This document shows, piece after piece, positions 1 through 7,712 of a stretch of DNA of 64,000 nt (position 1 is the stretch's first letter; every line of letters begins with the position of its first letter). The notes below the pieces were generated by a model. The model saw nothing but the letters and a program-made list of their open reading frames with translations, did not search any database and was not told the origin of the DNA. Source of the stretch: Actinomadura latina NBRC 106108 (GTDB lineage Bacteria; Actinomycetota; Actinomycetes; Streptosporangiales; Streptosporangiaceae); contig NZ_BCQS01000031.1 in the NCBI RefSeq assembly GCF_001552195.1, forward strand, positions 1 to 64,000, in the 5' to 3' direction. The position numbers were made by a program, and so were the translations under genes.

Positions 1-29
1 CCCGGCCGCCCGCTGAGGAGGCGGCCGGG
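1..29. terminator. GC-rich hairpin at the left edge
   Basis: Bases 1-10 and 20-29 form a perfect 10-bp inverted repeat (CCCGGCCGCC / GGCGGCCGGG) around a 9-nt loop. It lies just past the stop codon of the minus-strand acyl-CoA dehydrogenase, where a terminator would be expected. There is no clear T-run, as is usual for actinobacterial terminators. Part of the structure may continue outside the window. Confidence 0.5.
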
Positions 30-87
30 CCGCCGGCGGCCCGGGGCCGCTGGAGGAGGGTCCGGCGACCGCGGGCCGGCGCGCGGG

Positions 88-1281
88 TCAGCGCAGGCCG
101 AACTCCCAGGTGCGGCCCTCGCCGTACTCCTTGAGGATGCGCCGGGCGGTCGTCGTCACGTGCACCTCGTCCGGGCCGTCGAAGATCCGCGCGGCGCGGG
201 CGTGCCGGTACATGTCACCGAGCGGCGTGTCGTCGGTGAGGCCCTCGGCGCCGTGCACCTGGATGGCCCGGTCGAGGACGTTGTGCAGCATCCGCGCCGC
301 GACCACCTTGATGACGCCGATCTCCACCCGCGCTTGGTCACCGGAGTCGATCTTGTGCGCGGCCTGGAGGGTGAGCAGGCGGGACGCCTGGATCTCGGCG
401 TAGGAGTCGAACACGTGCTGCTGCAGGAGCTGCTTCTTGTGCAGCGGCTCGCCGAACGCCGTCCGGTCGTGCATCCGCGCGCACATCAGGTCGAACGCGC
501 GCTGCGCCTGCCCGAGGAAGCGCATGCAGTGGAAGATGCGGCCCGGCCCGAGCCGCTCCTGCGCGATGACGAACCCGTGCCCGCGCGGGCCGAGCAGGTT
601 CGACTCGGGGACGCGCACCTCGTCGTACAGCACCTCGCAGTGCCCGCCGTCCAGGCCGAGGACGGGAGTGTCGCGGACGATCGTGTACCCCGGCGTGTCC
701 GTCGGCACGAGGATCATGCTGAACGACAGGTACGGCGAGGTGCCCTCGGGCTCCGTCCGGCACATCACGGTCGTGTAGGCGGCCCTGTCGGCGAGGGTGG
801 TGAACCACTTGCGGCCCCGGACGACCCACTCGCCGTCCTCCAGCGTCGCGGTGGTGGTCAGCTGCGTGGGGTCGGAGCTGGAGATGCCCGGCTCGGTCAT
901 CGCGAAGCTCGGGTTGATCTCGGCCTGGACGAGCGGCTTGAGGAAGCGTTCGCGCTGTGCGTCGCTGGCGTGGCGGTGCAGCATCAGCGAGTCCTGGAGC
1001 GTGTAGGTGCCGAGCGCGGCCTGCCCGTACTCGCTGCGCCCCTGGACCTCGTTCACGTAGACGTAGTCGAGGAACGGCAGCCCGCCGCCGCCCAGCTCCG
1101 CCGGGTGCCCGAGCGCCCAGAGCCCCTCGGCCTTGGCCTCGCGCTGCAGGCCCGCCAGCAGCTCGGCCGCCTCGTCCCCGCCCGCGCGCAGCGCCGGCTC
1201 GGCGGGCTCGACGCGCTCGGTCATGAAGGCGTGGACGGCGTCGCGCACCGGGCGGACGGACGCGGGGACTTCGAAGCTCAT
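88..1281 (-). CDS. Acyl-CoA dehydrogenase, ACAD10/11-like
   Basis: A 397-residue FAD-dependent acyl-CoA dehydrogenase, expected to oxidise an acyl-CoA to the 2-enoyl-CoA in the cytosol. The N-terminal helical domain, the middle beta-domain (FAMTEPGISSSDPTQL, then GRKWFTTLA) and the C-terminal helical domain are all present. Near the C-terminus, IFDGPDEVH replaces the usual YEGTSE, as in ACAD10/11-type enzymes where an Asp stands at the base position. The ATG at 1281 is chosen because GGGAGGG lies directly upstream. Nothing is cotranscribed with it in the window: the next minus-strand gene upstream is mctP, separated by a strong hairpin. The substrate cannot be told from sequence. Confidence 0.9.
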   Translation of the reverse strand: MSFEVPASVRPVRDAVHAFMTERVEPAEPALRAGGDEAAELLAGLQREAKAEGLWALGHPAELGGGGLPFLDYVYVNEVQGRSEYGQAALGTYTLQDSLMLHRHASDAQRERFLKPLVQAEINPSFAMTEPGISSSDPTQLTTTATLEDGEWVVRGRKWFTTLADRAAYTTVMCRTEPEGTSPYLSFSMILVPTDTPGYTIVRDTPVLGLDGGHCEVLYDEVRVPESNLLGPRGHGFVIAQERLGPGRIFHCMRFLGQAQRAFDLMCARMHDRTAFGEPLHKKQLLQQHVFDSYAEIQASRLLTLQAAHKIDSGDQARVEIGVIKVVAARMLHNVLDRAIQVHGAEGLTDDTPLGDMYRHARAARIFDGPDEVHVTTTARRILKEYGEGRTWEFGLR

Positions 1282-1299
1282 GATCCCTCCCAGGTCACT

Positions 1300-1312
1300 A
1301 GAATCGCATTCT
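1300..1312. promoter_or_regulatory. Palindrome upstream of the acyl-CoA dehydrogenase
   Basis: AGAAT-CGC-ATTCT is a perfect 5+5 dyad about 19 nt upstream of the dehydrogenase start, in an AT-richer patch. Its position suits an operator overlapping the minus-strand promoter. No regulator gene is adjacent, so the binding protein is unknown. Confidence 0.4.
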
Positions 1313-1365
1313 GTCGCGGAACGGGGACGGGTGCGCAAGGGCTTCGGGGCGGAAATCGCGCCGAA

Positions 1366-1407
1366 GCGGCCCGCGGCGGACGCTCGGGGAGCGCCGCCGC
1401 GGGCCGC
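1366..1407 (-). terminator. Hairpin downstream of mctP
   Basis: A perfect 13-bp inverted repeat (1366-1378 with 1395-1407; arm GCGGCCCGCGGCG) lies 17 bp past the mctP stop codon on the minus strand. It probably ends the DUF3311-mctP transcript before the acyl-CoA dehydrogenase. Only a short T-rich stretch follows it on the minus strand. Confidence 0.55.
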
Positions 1408-1424
1408 CGCGGGACCCTGACGGA

Positions 1425-3035
1425 TCAGGTGGTGCCGGTGAGGTCCAGCTCCTTGACCTTCGCGTCGCCCTCGTCGGCGAAGTAGTCGTCCGCGCGGGTG
1501 GCGTCCGCGCCGTCCGCCAGCTTGGCCGCCCGGCAGACCAGCGTGCCGATGACCGCGACCGCGGCGTTGACGGCCAGCGCCAGGATGCCGGTGTAGATCG
1601 TCATCTTCGTGTCGAGGCCGAGATCGCTCAGCGGGTACGCCGAGCCGCCGAAGTGCTCCTTGCCCTTCGCCGGGTTCGGGATCTGGTACAGCATCCACAG
1701 GCCCGCGACCATGCCGCCGGCCCAGCCCGCGATGAGCGCGCCGCGGTGGAACCAGCGCGTCATCAGGCCGAGCCCCACCGACGGGAGCGTCTGCAGGATG
1801 ATGACGCCGCCGATGAGCTGCAGGTCGATGGAGAACTGCGGGTCCAGCGCCAGGATGCACGCCACCGCGCCGGCCTTGACGATCAGCGAGACCAGCTTGC
1901 TGACGGTGGCCTCCTGCTTCGCCGTGGCGTCCCGCTTCAGGTACTCCTTGTAGATGTTGCGGGTGAACAGGTTCGCCGCCGCGATCGACATGATCGCCGC
2001 GGGGACCAGCGCGCCGATGCCGACGGCGGCGAACGCCACGCCGGCGAACCAGTCCGGGAACATGTGGTCGAACAGCACCGGGACGGCGGTGTTGGCGTCC
2101 GGCTTGCCGTCGGTGGTGATCGGCTTCACCCCGGCCGCGATCGCCATGTAGCCGAGCAGCGCGATCAGGCCGAGGACGAAGCTGTAGGCGGGCAGCGCCG
2201 CCATGTTCCGCTTGATCACGTTGCGGTTCTTGCTGGCCAGCACGCCGGTGACGCTGTGCGGGTAGAGGAACAGCGCCATCGCCGAGCCGAGCGCGAGCAT
2301 CGCGTAGTTCAGCTGCCCGGTGCCGGCGATCGTGATGCCGTCGCCCGGCGCGGGCGTCGCGTCGAACTTGGCCTTGGCCGCGTCGAAGATGTCGCCCCAG
2401 CCGCCGAGCTTCGCCGGGATGTACAGCACCGCGACGATGATGACCAGGTAGATCAGCGCGTCCTTGACGAAGGCGATCAGCGCCGGCGCCCGCAGCCCGG
2501 ACTGGTAGGTGTAGGCCGCGAGGATCACGAACGCGATGATGAGCGGCCAGTGGCCGTTCACGCCCATCGCCTTCAGCACGGCCTCGATGCCGACGAGCTG
2601 CAGCGCGATGTAGGGCATCGTGGCGACGATGCCGGTGATCGCCACCAGCAGCGCCAGCGTCGGCGAGCCGAACCGGGCCCGGACGAAGTCGGCCGGCGTG
2701 ACGAAGCCGTGCACGTGCGACACCGACCAGAGCCGGATCAGGAACAGGAACACCAGCGGGTACACGATGATCGTGTACGGGACGGCGAAGAAGCCCGCCG
2801 CGCCCGCGCCGAACACCAGCGCCGGGACGGCCACGAACGTGTAGGCGGTGTAGAGGTCGCCGCCGATGAGGAACCAGGTGACCCAGCTGCCGAAGCTGCG
2901 GCCGCCGAGGCCCCACTCGTCCAGGCTGTGCATGGTGTCCGGGCGCCGCCACCGGGCGGCGACGAAGCCCATCCCGCTGACCAGCAGGAAGAGCAGGGAG
3001 AAGACGACGATCTCGGTGATGTGGTCGCTCGCCAC
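1425..3035 (-). CDS. mctP: Sodium:solute symporter, MctP-type monocarboxylate permease
   Basis: A 536-residue integral membrane protein of the sodium:solute symporter (SSF) family. About 13 hydrophobic segments run along its length, starting with the N-terminal segment around IVVFSLLFLLVSGMGF. The region WGLGGRSFGSWVTWFLIGG and the following TAYTF match MctP-like permeases that take up lactate, pyruvate and other short monocarboxylates. The tail (ADGADATRADDYFADEGD) is hydrophilic and acidic. It starts 3 bp after a DUF3311 gene, the usual two-gene arrangement for this permease class. Family assignment is strong; the exact substrate is inferred. Confidence 0.85.
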   Translation of the reverse strand: MASDHITEIVVFSLLFLLVSGMGFVAARWRRPDTMHSLDEWGLGGRSFGSWVTWFLIGGDLYTAYTFVAVPALVFGAGAAGFFAVPYTIIVYPLVFLFLIRLWSVSHVHGFVTPADFVRARFGSPTLALLVAITGIVATMPYIALQLVGIEAVLKAMGVNGHWPLIIAFVILAAYTYQSGLRAPALIAFVKDALIYLVIIVAVLYIPAKLGGWGDIFDAAKAKFDATPAPGDGITIAGTGQLNYAMLALGSAMALFLYPHSVTGVLASKNRNVIKRNMAALPAYSFVLGLIALLGYMAIAAGVKPITTDGKPDANTAVPVLFDHMFPDWFAGVAFAAVGIGALVPAAIMSIAAANLFTRNIYKEYLKRDATAKQEATVSKLVSLIVKAGAVACILALDPQFSIDLQLIGGVIILQTLPSVGLGLMTRWFHRGALIAGWAGGMVAGLWMLYQIPNPAKGKEHFGGSAYPLSDLGLDTKMTIYTGILALAVNAAVAVIGTLVCRAAKLADGADATRADDYFADEGDAKVKELDLTGTT

Positions 3036-3038
3036 GGC

Positions 3039-3284
3039 TCAGCCCCGCTTCTTCGTCATCTGGTAGACGACGACCGTGCAGGCGACGCCGAGCGGGATGA
3101 AGGCGAGCTGGATCCAGTAGAAGGCGGGGAAGCCCGCCAGCCGCGGCGAGTCGCTGTTGAACACGAACGTCAGCAGCGGGACCGCGATGGGGACGATCAG
3201 CAGCCAGTTCCAGACGCTGCGGTCGGAGCGTGCGGCGGGCGGCGGTTCCGTCGAGGCCGGTTCCTTCGGGTTGTCGGGAGTCAA
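3039..3284 (-). CDS. DUF3311 small membrane protein, MctP partner
   Basis: An 81-residue protein with a Pro/Glu-rich cytosolic N-terminus and two hydrophobic segments (roughly residues 23-43 and 52-75), ending in the basic tail KKRG. This is the DUF3311 pattern found just upstream of MctP-type sodium symporters, and mctP follows here after 3 bp. A TTG at 3284 is preferred because GAGGAGG sits 7 nt upstream. An upstream in-frame ATG (3389) would add 35 Arg/Pro-rich residues that look untranslated. It probably acts as an accessory subunit in stability or assembly of the transporter; this is inferred from gene linkage. Confidence 0.75.
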   Translation of the reverse strand: MTPDNPKEPASTEPPPAARSDRSVWNWLLIVPIAVPLLTFVFNSDSPRLAGFPAFYWIQLAFIPLGVACTVVVYQMTKKRG

Positions 3285-3396
3285 GGGGGTTCCTCCTCGT
3301 CGTGCGTCACGCGCACGGCCCGCGTCTGGGATGCCCTTCGGATCGCGAAACGGAGGCCGTGCCCGGTGGGCGGCCGGGTGAGAGTACACGTCCGAT

Positions 3397-3411
3397 GATC
3401 ACGACGTGATC
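3397..3411. promoter_or_regulatory. Palindrome upstream of the DUF3311-mctP operon
   Basis: GATCAC-GAC-GTGATC is a perfect 6+6 dyad about 113 bp upstream of the DUF3311 start. It lies in the gap between the transporter operon and the broken VOC gene, both on the minus strand. It could be an operator or activator site. The core CACG-N-CGTG also occurs in the dyad at 23493-23515 next to the ROK repressor. No direct evidence links it to a specific regulator. Confidence 0.35.
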
Positions 3412-3494
3412 TCGGTCACGGCACGACTCGGGTGGATCGTTCCAGTCCGGCGGGGAGCAGGTCAGGACCCATCCGACAGGGCGTCAGGGAACGG

Positions 3495-3850
3495 TCAGGC
3501 CGTCCGGTCGGCGGCGGTCCTCGGCTCGTGCCGGACGTCCGTCGGCAGGTTCAGCTCCCGCGTCCACGCCGCGAACTCCACCAGGATCCCGTCGGGGTCC
3601 TTGAAGTAGATGGACCGCACGACACGCCGCATGGCTCGGGCGCGTCCGGGAACCAGAAGAAGGCGAGGGCGTTGCCGCCGCCGCAGTCGAAGAAGAAGTG
3701 CTGGCCCCAGCCCATCGGCAGCTCGATGGTCTTGATCAGGGGCATGCCCAGCACGCCCTCGTAGAAGTCCACGGTCCGCTTCATGTCGCTGGAGACGAGC
3801 GCGAGATGGTTGACCCCGCGCAGTTCGAACTCGGTGTTCTTCCTGGTCAT
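3495..3850 (-). pseudogene. VOC-family (glyoxalase/dioxygenase fold) gene, internally deleted and frameshifted
   Basis: The reading frame opens at 3850 with MTRKNTEFELRGVNHLAL and runs normally to FFWFPDAPE, a typical first VOC half with the metal-ligand His in NHLAL. It then breaks near 3632-3640. The sequence resumes in another frame as VRSIYFKDPDGILVEF, the classical end of a VOC domain, and stops at 3495. The roughly 50 residues that normally separate these two blocks are absent. Without the frameshift the product would be about 118 residues against the usual 160-180. It therefore looks like a one-event deletion pseudogene. Its former function was probably a metal-dependent ring-cleavage or glyoxalase-like enzyme. 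Confidence 0.8.
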
Positions 3851-3911
3851 GGCCGCCGCTCCGGTGATGGTGGGCAAACCCCCGCGCCGGGGTCCATGGT
3901 AACCTCGCCGC

Positions 3912-3950
3912 ATGCGAACCGCAGCCGCCCGGTGGTGGTGGCGCCGCTGA
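3912..3950 (+). CDS. trpL: trp leader peptide MRTAAARWWWRR
   Basis: A 12-residue ORF (ATG at 3912, TGA at 3948-3950) with TGG TGG TGG at codons 8-10. It has no Shine-Dalgarno site. The -10-like TAACCT ends only six bases before the ATG, so the mRNA is probably leaderless and the ORF is translated from its 5-prime end. It serves as the Trp sensor for the attenuator ahead of trpEG rather than as a functional protein. Three adjacent Trp codons in so short an ORF are very unlikely by chance. Confidence 0.85.
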   Translation: MRTAAARWWWRR

Positions 3951-3982
3951 GGCGGCGCCGGTTCGTGCATGCTCTAGACCAG

Positions 3983-4009
3983 GCGACCGTCCTCACCGGC
4001 GGTCGCTTT
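3983..4009 (+). terminator. trp attenuator terminator
   Basis: GCGACCG (3983-3989) pairs with CGGTCGC (4000-4006) around a 10-nt loop and is followed directly by TTTCTC. It lies 33 bp after the trpL stop codon and 46 bp before the trpEG start, as expected for the intrinsic terminator of an attenuator. Confidence 0.8.
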
Positions 4010-4055
4010 CTCGTGTGCGCCGTCCGGTCGAGGGCCCGATAGAGGGGCCACCGCG

Positions 4056-6236
4056 GTGGAGACCGTCTCACAGCAGCCGCTGACCAGCGAGTTCGTCACG
4101 GCCGGGGGCGTACGGGTGACCCGTACCGCCGTCCCGGTCGACTCCGAGCGCAAGTCCGACGTGCTGAACGCCCTCGTCGCCGCCGTGGGCGAGCGGCGCG
4201 GCGGCGTGCTCAGCTCCGGCATGGAGTATCCGGGCCGCTACAGCCGCTGGCACATGGCCTACGTCGACCCGTGCCTGGAGATCGTCGCGCGGGGGCGGGC
4301 GGTCGCCGTGCGCGCCCTCAACGACCGCGGCCGGGTCGTCCTGCCCGCCGTCGCCGCCGTGCTCCGCGGCACCGGCGACGTCCGCGCGGACGAGGCCGGT
4401 CGCTTCGAGGTCTTCGTCCCGCCGGGGGAGGAGTTCTTCGCCGAGGAGGAGCGCAGCCGCCAGCCGACCGTCTTCACCGTCCTGCGCGCCGTCACCGGCC
4501 TGTTCGGCTGCGACGATCCGCACCTCGGCCTCTACGGGGCGTTCGGCTACGACCTGTCGCTGCAGTTCGAGCCGCTGCGGACCCGGCTGGAGCGGCCCGG
4601 CGACCAGCGCGACCTCGTCCTCCACCTCGCCGACGAGATGGTCGTCGTCGACCGCAAGCGGGAGACCTCGCACCGGATCTCCTACGAGTTCGAGGTGGAG
4701 GGCGGGGGGAGCACGGCCGGGCTGCCGCGCGCCACTGAGCCGACGCCCGTCCCGGCACGGGCGGCCGAACTGCCGGCGCAGCCCGTGCCCGGGGTGTACG
4801 CGCAGATGGTGCGGGACGCCAAGGAGAAGTTCGTCCGCGGCGACCTGTTCGAGGTCACGCCGGGCCACGCGATGTACGGGCGGTGCGACTCGCCCGCCGC
4901 GTTCTTCGAGCGGCTGCGGGAGAGCAACCCGGCCCCGTTCGAGTTCCTGTTCAACCTGGGCGACGGCGAGTACCTGGTCGGCGCGTCGCCCGAGATGTTC
5001 GTCCGGGTCACCGGCGACCGCGTCGAGACCTGCCCGATCGCCGGGACGATCAAGCGCGGCGACGACGCGCTGGAGGACGCCGAGCAGATCCGCACGATCC
5101 TGTCGTCCGCCAAGGACGAGTCCGAGCTGACCATGTGCACCGACGTCGACCGCAACGACAAGTCGCGCGTCTGCGTGCCCGGCAGCGTGCGCGTGCTCGG
5201 GCGCAGGCAGATCGAGATCTACTCACGGCTGATCCACACCGTCGACCACATCGAGGGCCGGCTGCGCCCCGGCTTCGACGCGCTCGACGCGTTCCTCACC
5301 CACATGTGGGCGGTCACCGTCACCGGTGCGCCGAAGGCGTGGGCGATGCAGTTCATCGAGGACCACGAGGACTCGCCGCGCCGCTGGTACGGAGGGGCCG
5401 TCGGCTGCGTCGGCTTCGACGGGTCGATGAACACCGGCCTGACGCTGCGGACGGCGCAGATCCGCGACGGCGTCGCGACCGTCCGGGCGGGGGCGACGCT
5501 GCTCTACGACTCCGACCCCGACGAGGAGGAGCGCGAGACGCACCTCAAGGCCAGCGCGCTGCTCGGCGCGCTCGCCGCGTCCCAGCAGGGCGCCGGCGCC
5601 GCGCCCGCGGAGGAGCCGCGGCCCGCGCCGCCCGGGGACGGCGTCAAGGTGCTGCTCGTCGACCACGAGGACTCGTTCGTCAACACGCTCGCCGACTACT
5701 TCCGCCAGGAGGGCGCCGCCGTGGTCACGCTCCGGCACGGGTTCCCGGTGCGGATGCTGGACGAGCACGCCCCCGACCTGGTGGTGCTGTCGCCCGGTCC
5801 CGGCCGTCCTGAGGATTTCGGAACCCGCGCGCTGCTGAGCGCCCTCGCCGAACGGGACCTCCCCGTCTTCGGCGTGTGCCTCGGCCTGCAGGCGATGGTG
5901 GAGCACGCCGGCGGTGAGCTGGCACTGCTGCCCGAGCCGTCCCATGGCAAGCCCGGCCAGGTGAAGGTCACGGCGCTCGAGCCGGGGGGAGGCCTGTTCG
6001 AGGGGCTCCCGGACGAGTTCACCGCGGCCCGCTACCACTCGCTGCACGCCACGCCGGACCGGGTGAAGGGCTTCCAGGTGACGGCGCTGACCGGTGACGT
6101 CGTGATGGCGATCGAGGACCCGGAGCGGCGGCGCTGGGCCGTCCAGTTCCACCCGGAGTCGATCCTCACCGCGGCGGGCGGCGCGGGCCGCCGGATCGTC
6201 GCCAACGTGCTCCGGTTGTGCCGTTCGCAGGGTTGA
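4056..6236 (+). CDS. trpEG: Fused anthranilate synthase, components I and II
   Basis: A 726-residue TrpE-TrpG fusion that converts chorismate and glutamine to anthranilate, the first step of tryptophan synthesis. Residues 1-500 are the chorismate-binding TrpE part (AGTIKRG, then ELTMCTDVDRNDKSRVC and THMWAVTVTGAPK). After a Pro/Ala-rich linker, residues 530-722 form the class I glutamine amidotransferase, with the nucleophile in GVCLG (Cys608) and His699/Glu701 in QFHPES. Such fusions occur in Streptomyces and rhizobia. The GTG at 4056 is preceded by AGAGGGG. It sits alone behind its attenuator, with no other trp genes adjacent, so expression should follow tryptophan supply. Confidence 0.95.
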   Translation: METVSQQPLTSEFVTAGGVRVTRTAVPVDSERKSDVLNALVAAVGERRGGVLSSGMEYPGRYSRWHMAYVDPCLEIVARGRAVAVRALNDRGRVVLPAVAAVLRGTGDVRADEAGRFEVFVPPGEEFFAEEERSRQPTVFTVLRAVTGLFGCDDPHLGLYGAFGYDLSLQFEPLRTRLERPGDQRDLVLHLADEMVVVDRKRETSHRISYEFEVEGGGSTAGLPRATEPTPVPARAAELPAQPVPGVYAQMVRDAKEKFVRGDLFEVTPGHAMYGRCDSPAAFFERLRESNPAPFEFLFNLGDGEYLVGASPEMFVRVTGDRVETCPIAGTIKRGDDALEDAEQIRTILSSAKDESELTMCTDVDRNDKSRVCVPGSVRVLGRRQIEIYSRLIHTVDHIEGRLRPGFDALDAFLTHMWAVTVTGAPKAWAMQFIEDHEDSPRRWYGGAVGCVGFDGSMNTGLTLRTAQIRDGVATVRAGATLLYDSDPDEEERETHLKASALLGALAASQQGAGAAPAEEPRPAPPGDGVKVLLVDHEDSFVNTLADYFRQEGAAVVTLRHGFPVRMLDEHAPDLVVLSPGPGRPEDFGTRALLSALAERDLPVFGVCLGLQAMVEHAGGELALLPEPSHGKPGQVKVTALEPGGGLFEGLPDEFTAARYHSLHATPDRVKGFQVTALTGDVVMAIEDPERRRWAVQFHPESILTAAGGAGRRIVANVLRLCRSQG

Positions 6237-6374
6237 ACCGTTCCGGATGCCGAGTGCCCCTACTTCCGAAGCACGAGGAACGGGCGCGCGGAACCGGCCC
6301 TGAGGCCGATGCCGCGGCCCGGCCGGGACGGAAGACTTGGTTCCGGCCACACCGCGCCGTGGCTTCCGCGACGT

Positions 6375-6446
6375 GGTGACCGCCGTTATCCAGGCGGAGA
6401 AGGAGAGACCTCTCCTTCTCCGCCCATAACGGAGATTTCGGTCACC
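6375..6446. repeat. 72-bp nested inverted repeat after trpEG
   Basis: Three nested paired blocks: 6375-6382 with 6439-6446 (GGTGACCG), 6383-6389 with 6426-6432 (CCGTTAT), and 6393-6407 with 6410-6424 (GGCGGAGAAGGAGAG, only two bases between the arms). Thirty base pairs are perfect; the only interruptions are a 6-nt bulge on one side and small internal mismatches. It lies between trpEG and the GPGG gene. It could be a bidirectional terminator, a processing site or the remains of a miniature mobile element. No T-run follows it. Confidence 0.8.
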
Positions 6447-6496
6447 CAAAACGAGATTGCGGTTTCTTGGCGTCCTGCGGGGGGAGGCCGGGGGTC

Positions 6497-6643
6497 ATGA
6501 TGACAATCCTGTGGCTTATCGCGGTGATTCTCGTGATCGCCGGTATCTACGTGATCCTCGCCCGTCGCGATCTCCTCTGGGGGATCGTCCTGATCGTCGT
6601 CGGGCTCCTGGTCGGCCCCGGCGGCGTGAGCATCTTCACCTGA
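6497..6643 (+). CDS. GPGG-motif small membrane protein
   Basis: A 48-residue protein with two hydrophobic segments (about residues 4-21 and 28-40) separated by the basic turn ARRD, ending in the conserved GPGGVSIFT. This matches the actinobacterial GPGG-motif small membrane proteins, whose function is unknown. A GGGGAG sequence lies about 10 nt upstream of the ATG; a second ATG follows immediately at codon 2. It stands alone between the inverted repeat and the SDR gene. Family recognition rests on the C-terminal signature and size. Confidence 0.75.
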   Translation: MMTILWLIAVILVIAGIYVILARRDLLWGIVLIVVGLLVGPGGVSIFT

Positions 6644-6675
6644 CCCCCCCGAAAACCCGCGCACGGCGGGGACGG

Positions 6676-6701
6676 AAACCCTGACGTGAGTTGTCAGGTT
6701 T
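6676..6701. promoter_or_regulatory. Palindromic operator candidate upstream of the SDR
   Basis: AAACC-CTGAC-(7 nt)-GTCAG-GTTT is an almost perfect dyad ending 20 bp before the SDR start at 6721. The core CTGAC-N7-GTCAG recurs at 44669-44685. The dyad argues that the in-frame TTG at 6691 inside it is not the SDR start. Confidence 0.5.
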
Positions 6702-6720
6702 CGGTGCCAGCATCGTCCCC

Positions 6721-7656
6721 ATGAGCCGTGCACTGACAGCAAAGACCGCACTGACAGGAAAGACCGCACTGGTCGCGGGCGGCACACGCGGCGCGGGCCG
6801 CGGCATCGCCGTCGAGCTCGGCGCCGCGGGCGCGACCGTCTACGTGACGGGACGGTCCACCCGATCGCAGCGATCGGAAGTGGACCGTCCCGAGACCATC
6901 GAAGGGACCGCCGAGCTGGTGACGGCGGCGGGCGGCGAGGGCATCGCCGTCCGGGTCGACCACCTCGAACCCGGCCAGGTGGCCGCGCTCGTGCGCCGCA
7001 TCGACGCCGAACGCGGCCGGCTGGACGTCCTCGTCAACGACGTCTGGGGATCGGACCACCTCTTCCAGTTCGGCAAGCGGCTGTGGGAGCAGTCCCTCGA
7101 GGACGGCCTGCGGATGTTCCGGCTGGCCCTCGACACCCACGCCGTCACCAGCCACCACGCCCTCCCGCTGCTGATCCGCGAGCCGGGCGGGCTCGTCGTC
7201 GAGATGACCGACGGGACCGCCGAGTACAACGCGAAGTACCGCAGGGAGTGCGGGTACTTCTACGACATCGTCAAGAACGCCGTGATCCGGATGGCGCTCG
7301 CCCAGGCCGAGGAGATCGCCCCGTTCGGGGCGACCGCCGTAGCGCTCACCCCGGGCTGGCTGCGCTCGGAGGCGATGCTGGAGCACTTCGGCGTCACCGA
7401 GGCCACCTGGCGGGACGGGGCCGCCAAGGACCCCCACTTCGCCATGTCCGAGTCGCCCGCCTTTGTGGGGCGTGCCGTCGCGGCCCTCGCCGCCGACCCG
7501 GACCGGGCCCGCTGGAACGGGCGGGCCCTCTCCAGCGGCGGGCTCGCCCAGGTCTACGGCTTCACCGACACCGACGGCAGCAGCCCCGACATGTGGCGCT
7601 ACCTGACGGAGGTGGTGGACGCGGGCGGCCCGGCCGGCGTCACCGGTTACCGGTAG
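6721..7656 (+). CDS. Short-chain dehydrogenase/reductase
   Basis: A 311-residue Rossmann-fold oxidoreductase. The cofactor loop is variant (VAGGTRGAGRG), and RSTRSQR after the second strand suggests an NADP preference. The catalytic Tyr-Lys pair is YDIVK. The length and the GTAEYNAKYR insertion suit the large SDRs annotated only as general oxidoreductases. ATG 6721 is chosen; there is no good SD, and the transcript may start just after the dyad at 6676-6701. The first codons carry an 18-bp tandem repeat (6731-6748, 6749-6766, one mismatch) encoding ALTAKT/ALTGKT, a recent duplication at the N-terminus. Substrate unknown. Confidence 0.85.
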   Translation: MSRALTAKTALTGKTALVAGGTRGAGRGIAVELGAAGATVYVTGRSTRSQRSEVDRPETIEGTAELVTAAGGEGIAVRVDHLEPGQVAALVRRIDAERGRLDVLVNDVWGSDHLFQFGKRLWEQSLEDGLRMFRLALDTHAVTSHHALPLLIREPGGLVVEMTDGTAEYNAKYRRECGYFYDIVKNAVIRMALAQAEEIAPFGATAVALTPGWLRSEAMLEHFGVTEATWRDGAAKDPHFAMSESPAFVGRAVAALAADPDRARWNGRALSSGGLAQVYGFTDTDGSSPDMWRYLTEVVDAGGPAGVTGYR

Positions 7657-7712
7657 CGGTTTGGCGGCGCGCCGGCCGGTTATCGCGACCTCAGAGGCGA
7701 AAAGGAGGAGTC

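Larger units (their letters stand above)
3900..4009 (+). promoter_or_regulatory. trp operon leader with transcription attenuator
   Basis: The leader holds a -10-like TAACCT (3900-3905), a 12-codon leader peptide with three consecutive Trp codons, a hairpin overlapping the Trp/stop region (GGCGCCGC at 3940-3947 with GCGGCGCC at 3952-3959), and a terminator hairpin followed by TTTCTC. This is the ribosome-stalling attenuation layout known for trpEG in Streptomyces venezuelae. Low charged tRNA-Trp would stall the ribosome on the Trp codons and favour read-through into trpEG. I could not draw a fully convincing antiterminator pairing by eye. Confidence 0.85.

Noticed and set aside
88..2952. A single very long minus-strand frame across the acyl-CoA dehydrogenase and most of mctP
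   Set aside because: Only the part after the dehydrogenase ATG is protein-like; the rest is Arg/His/Gly-rich antiframe of mctP. Two normal genes explain it.
6691..7656. SDR start at TTG 6691
   Set aside because: That start lies inside a near-perfect operator-like dyad, has no SD, and adds residues not needed by the Rossmann fold.
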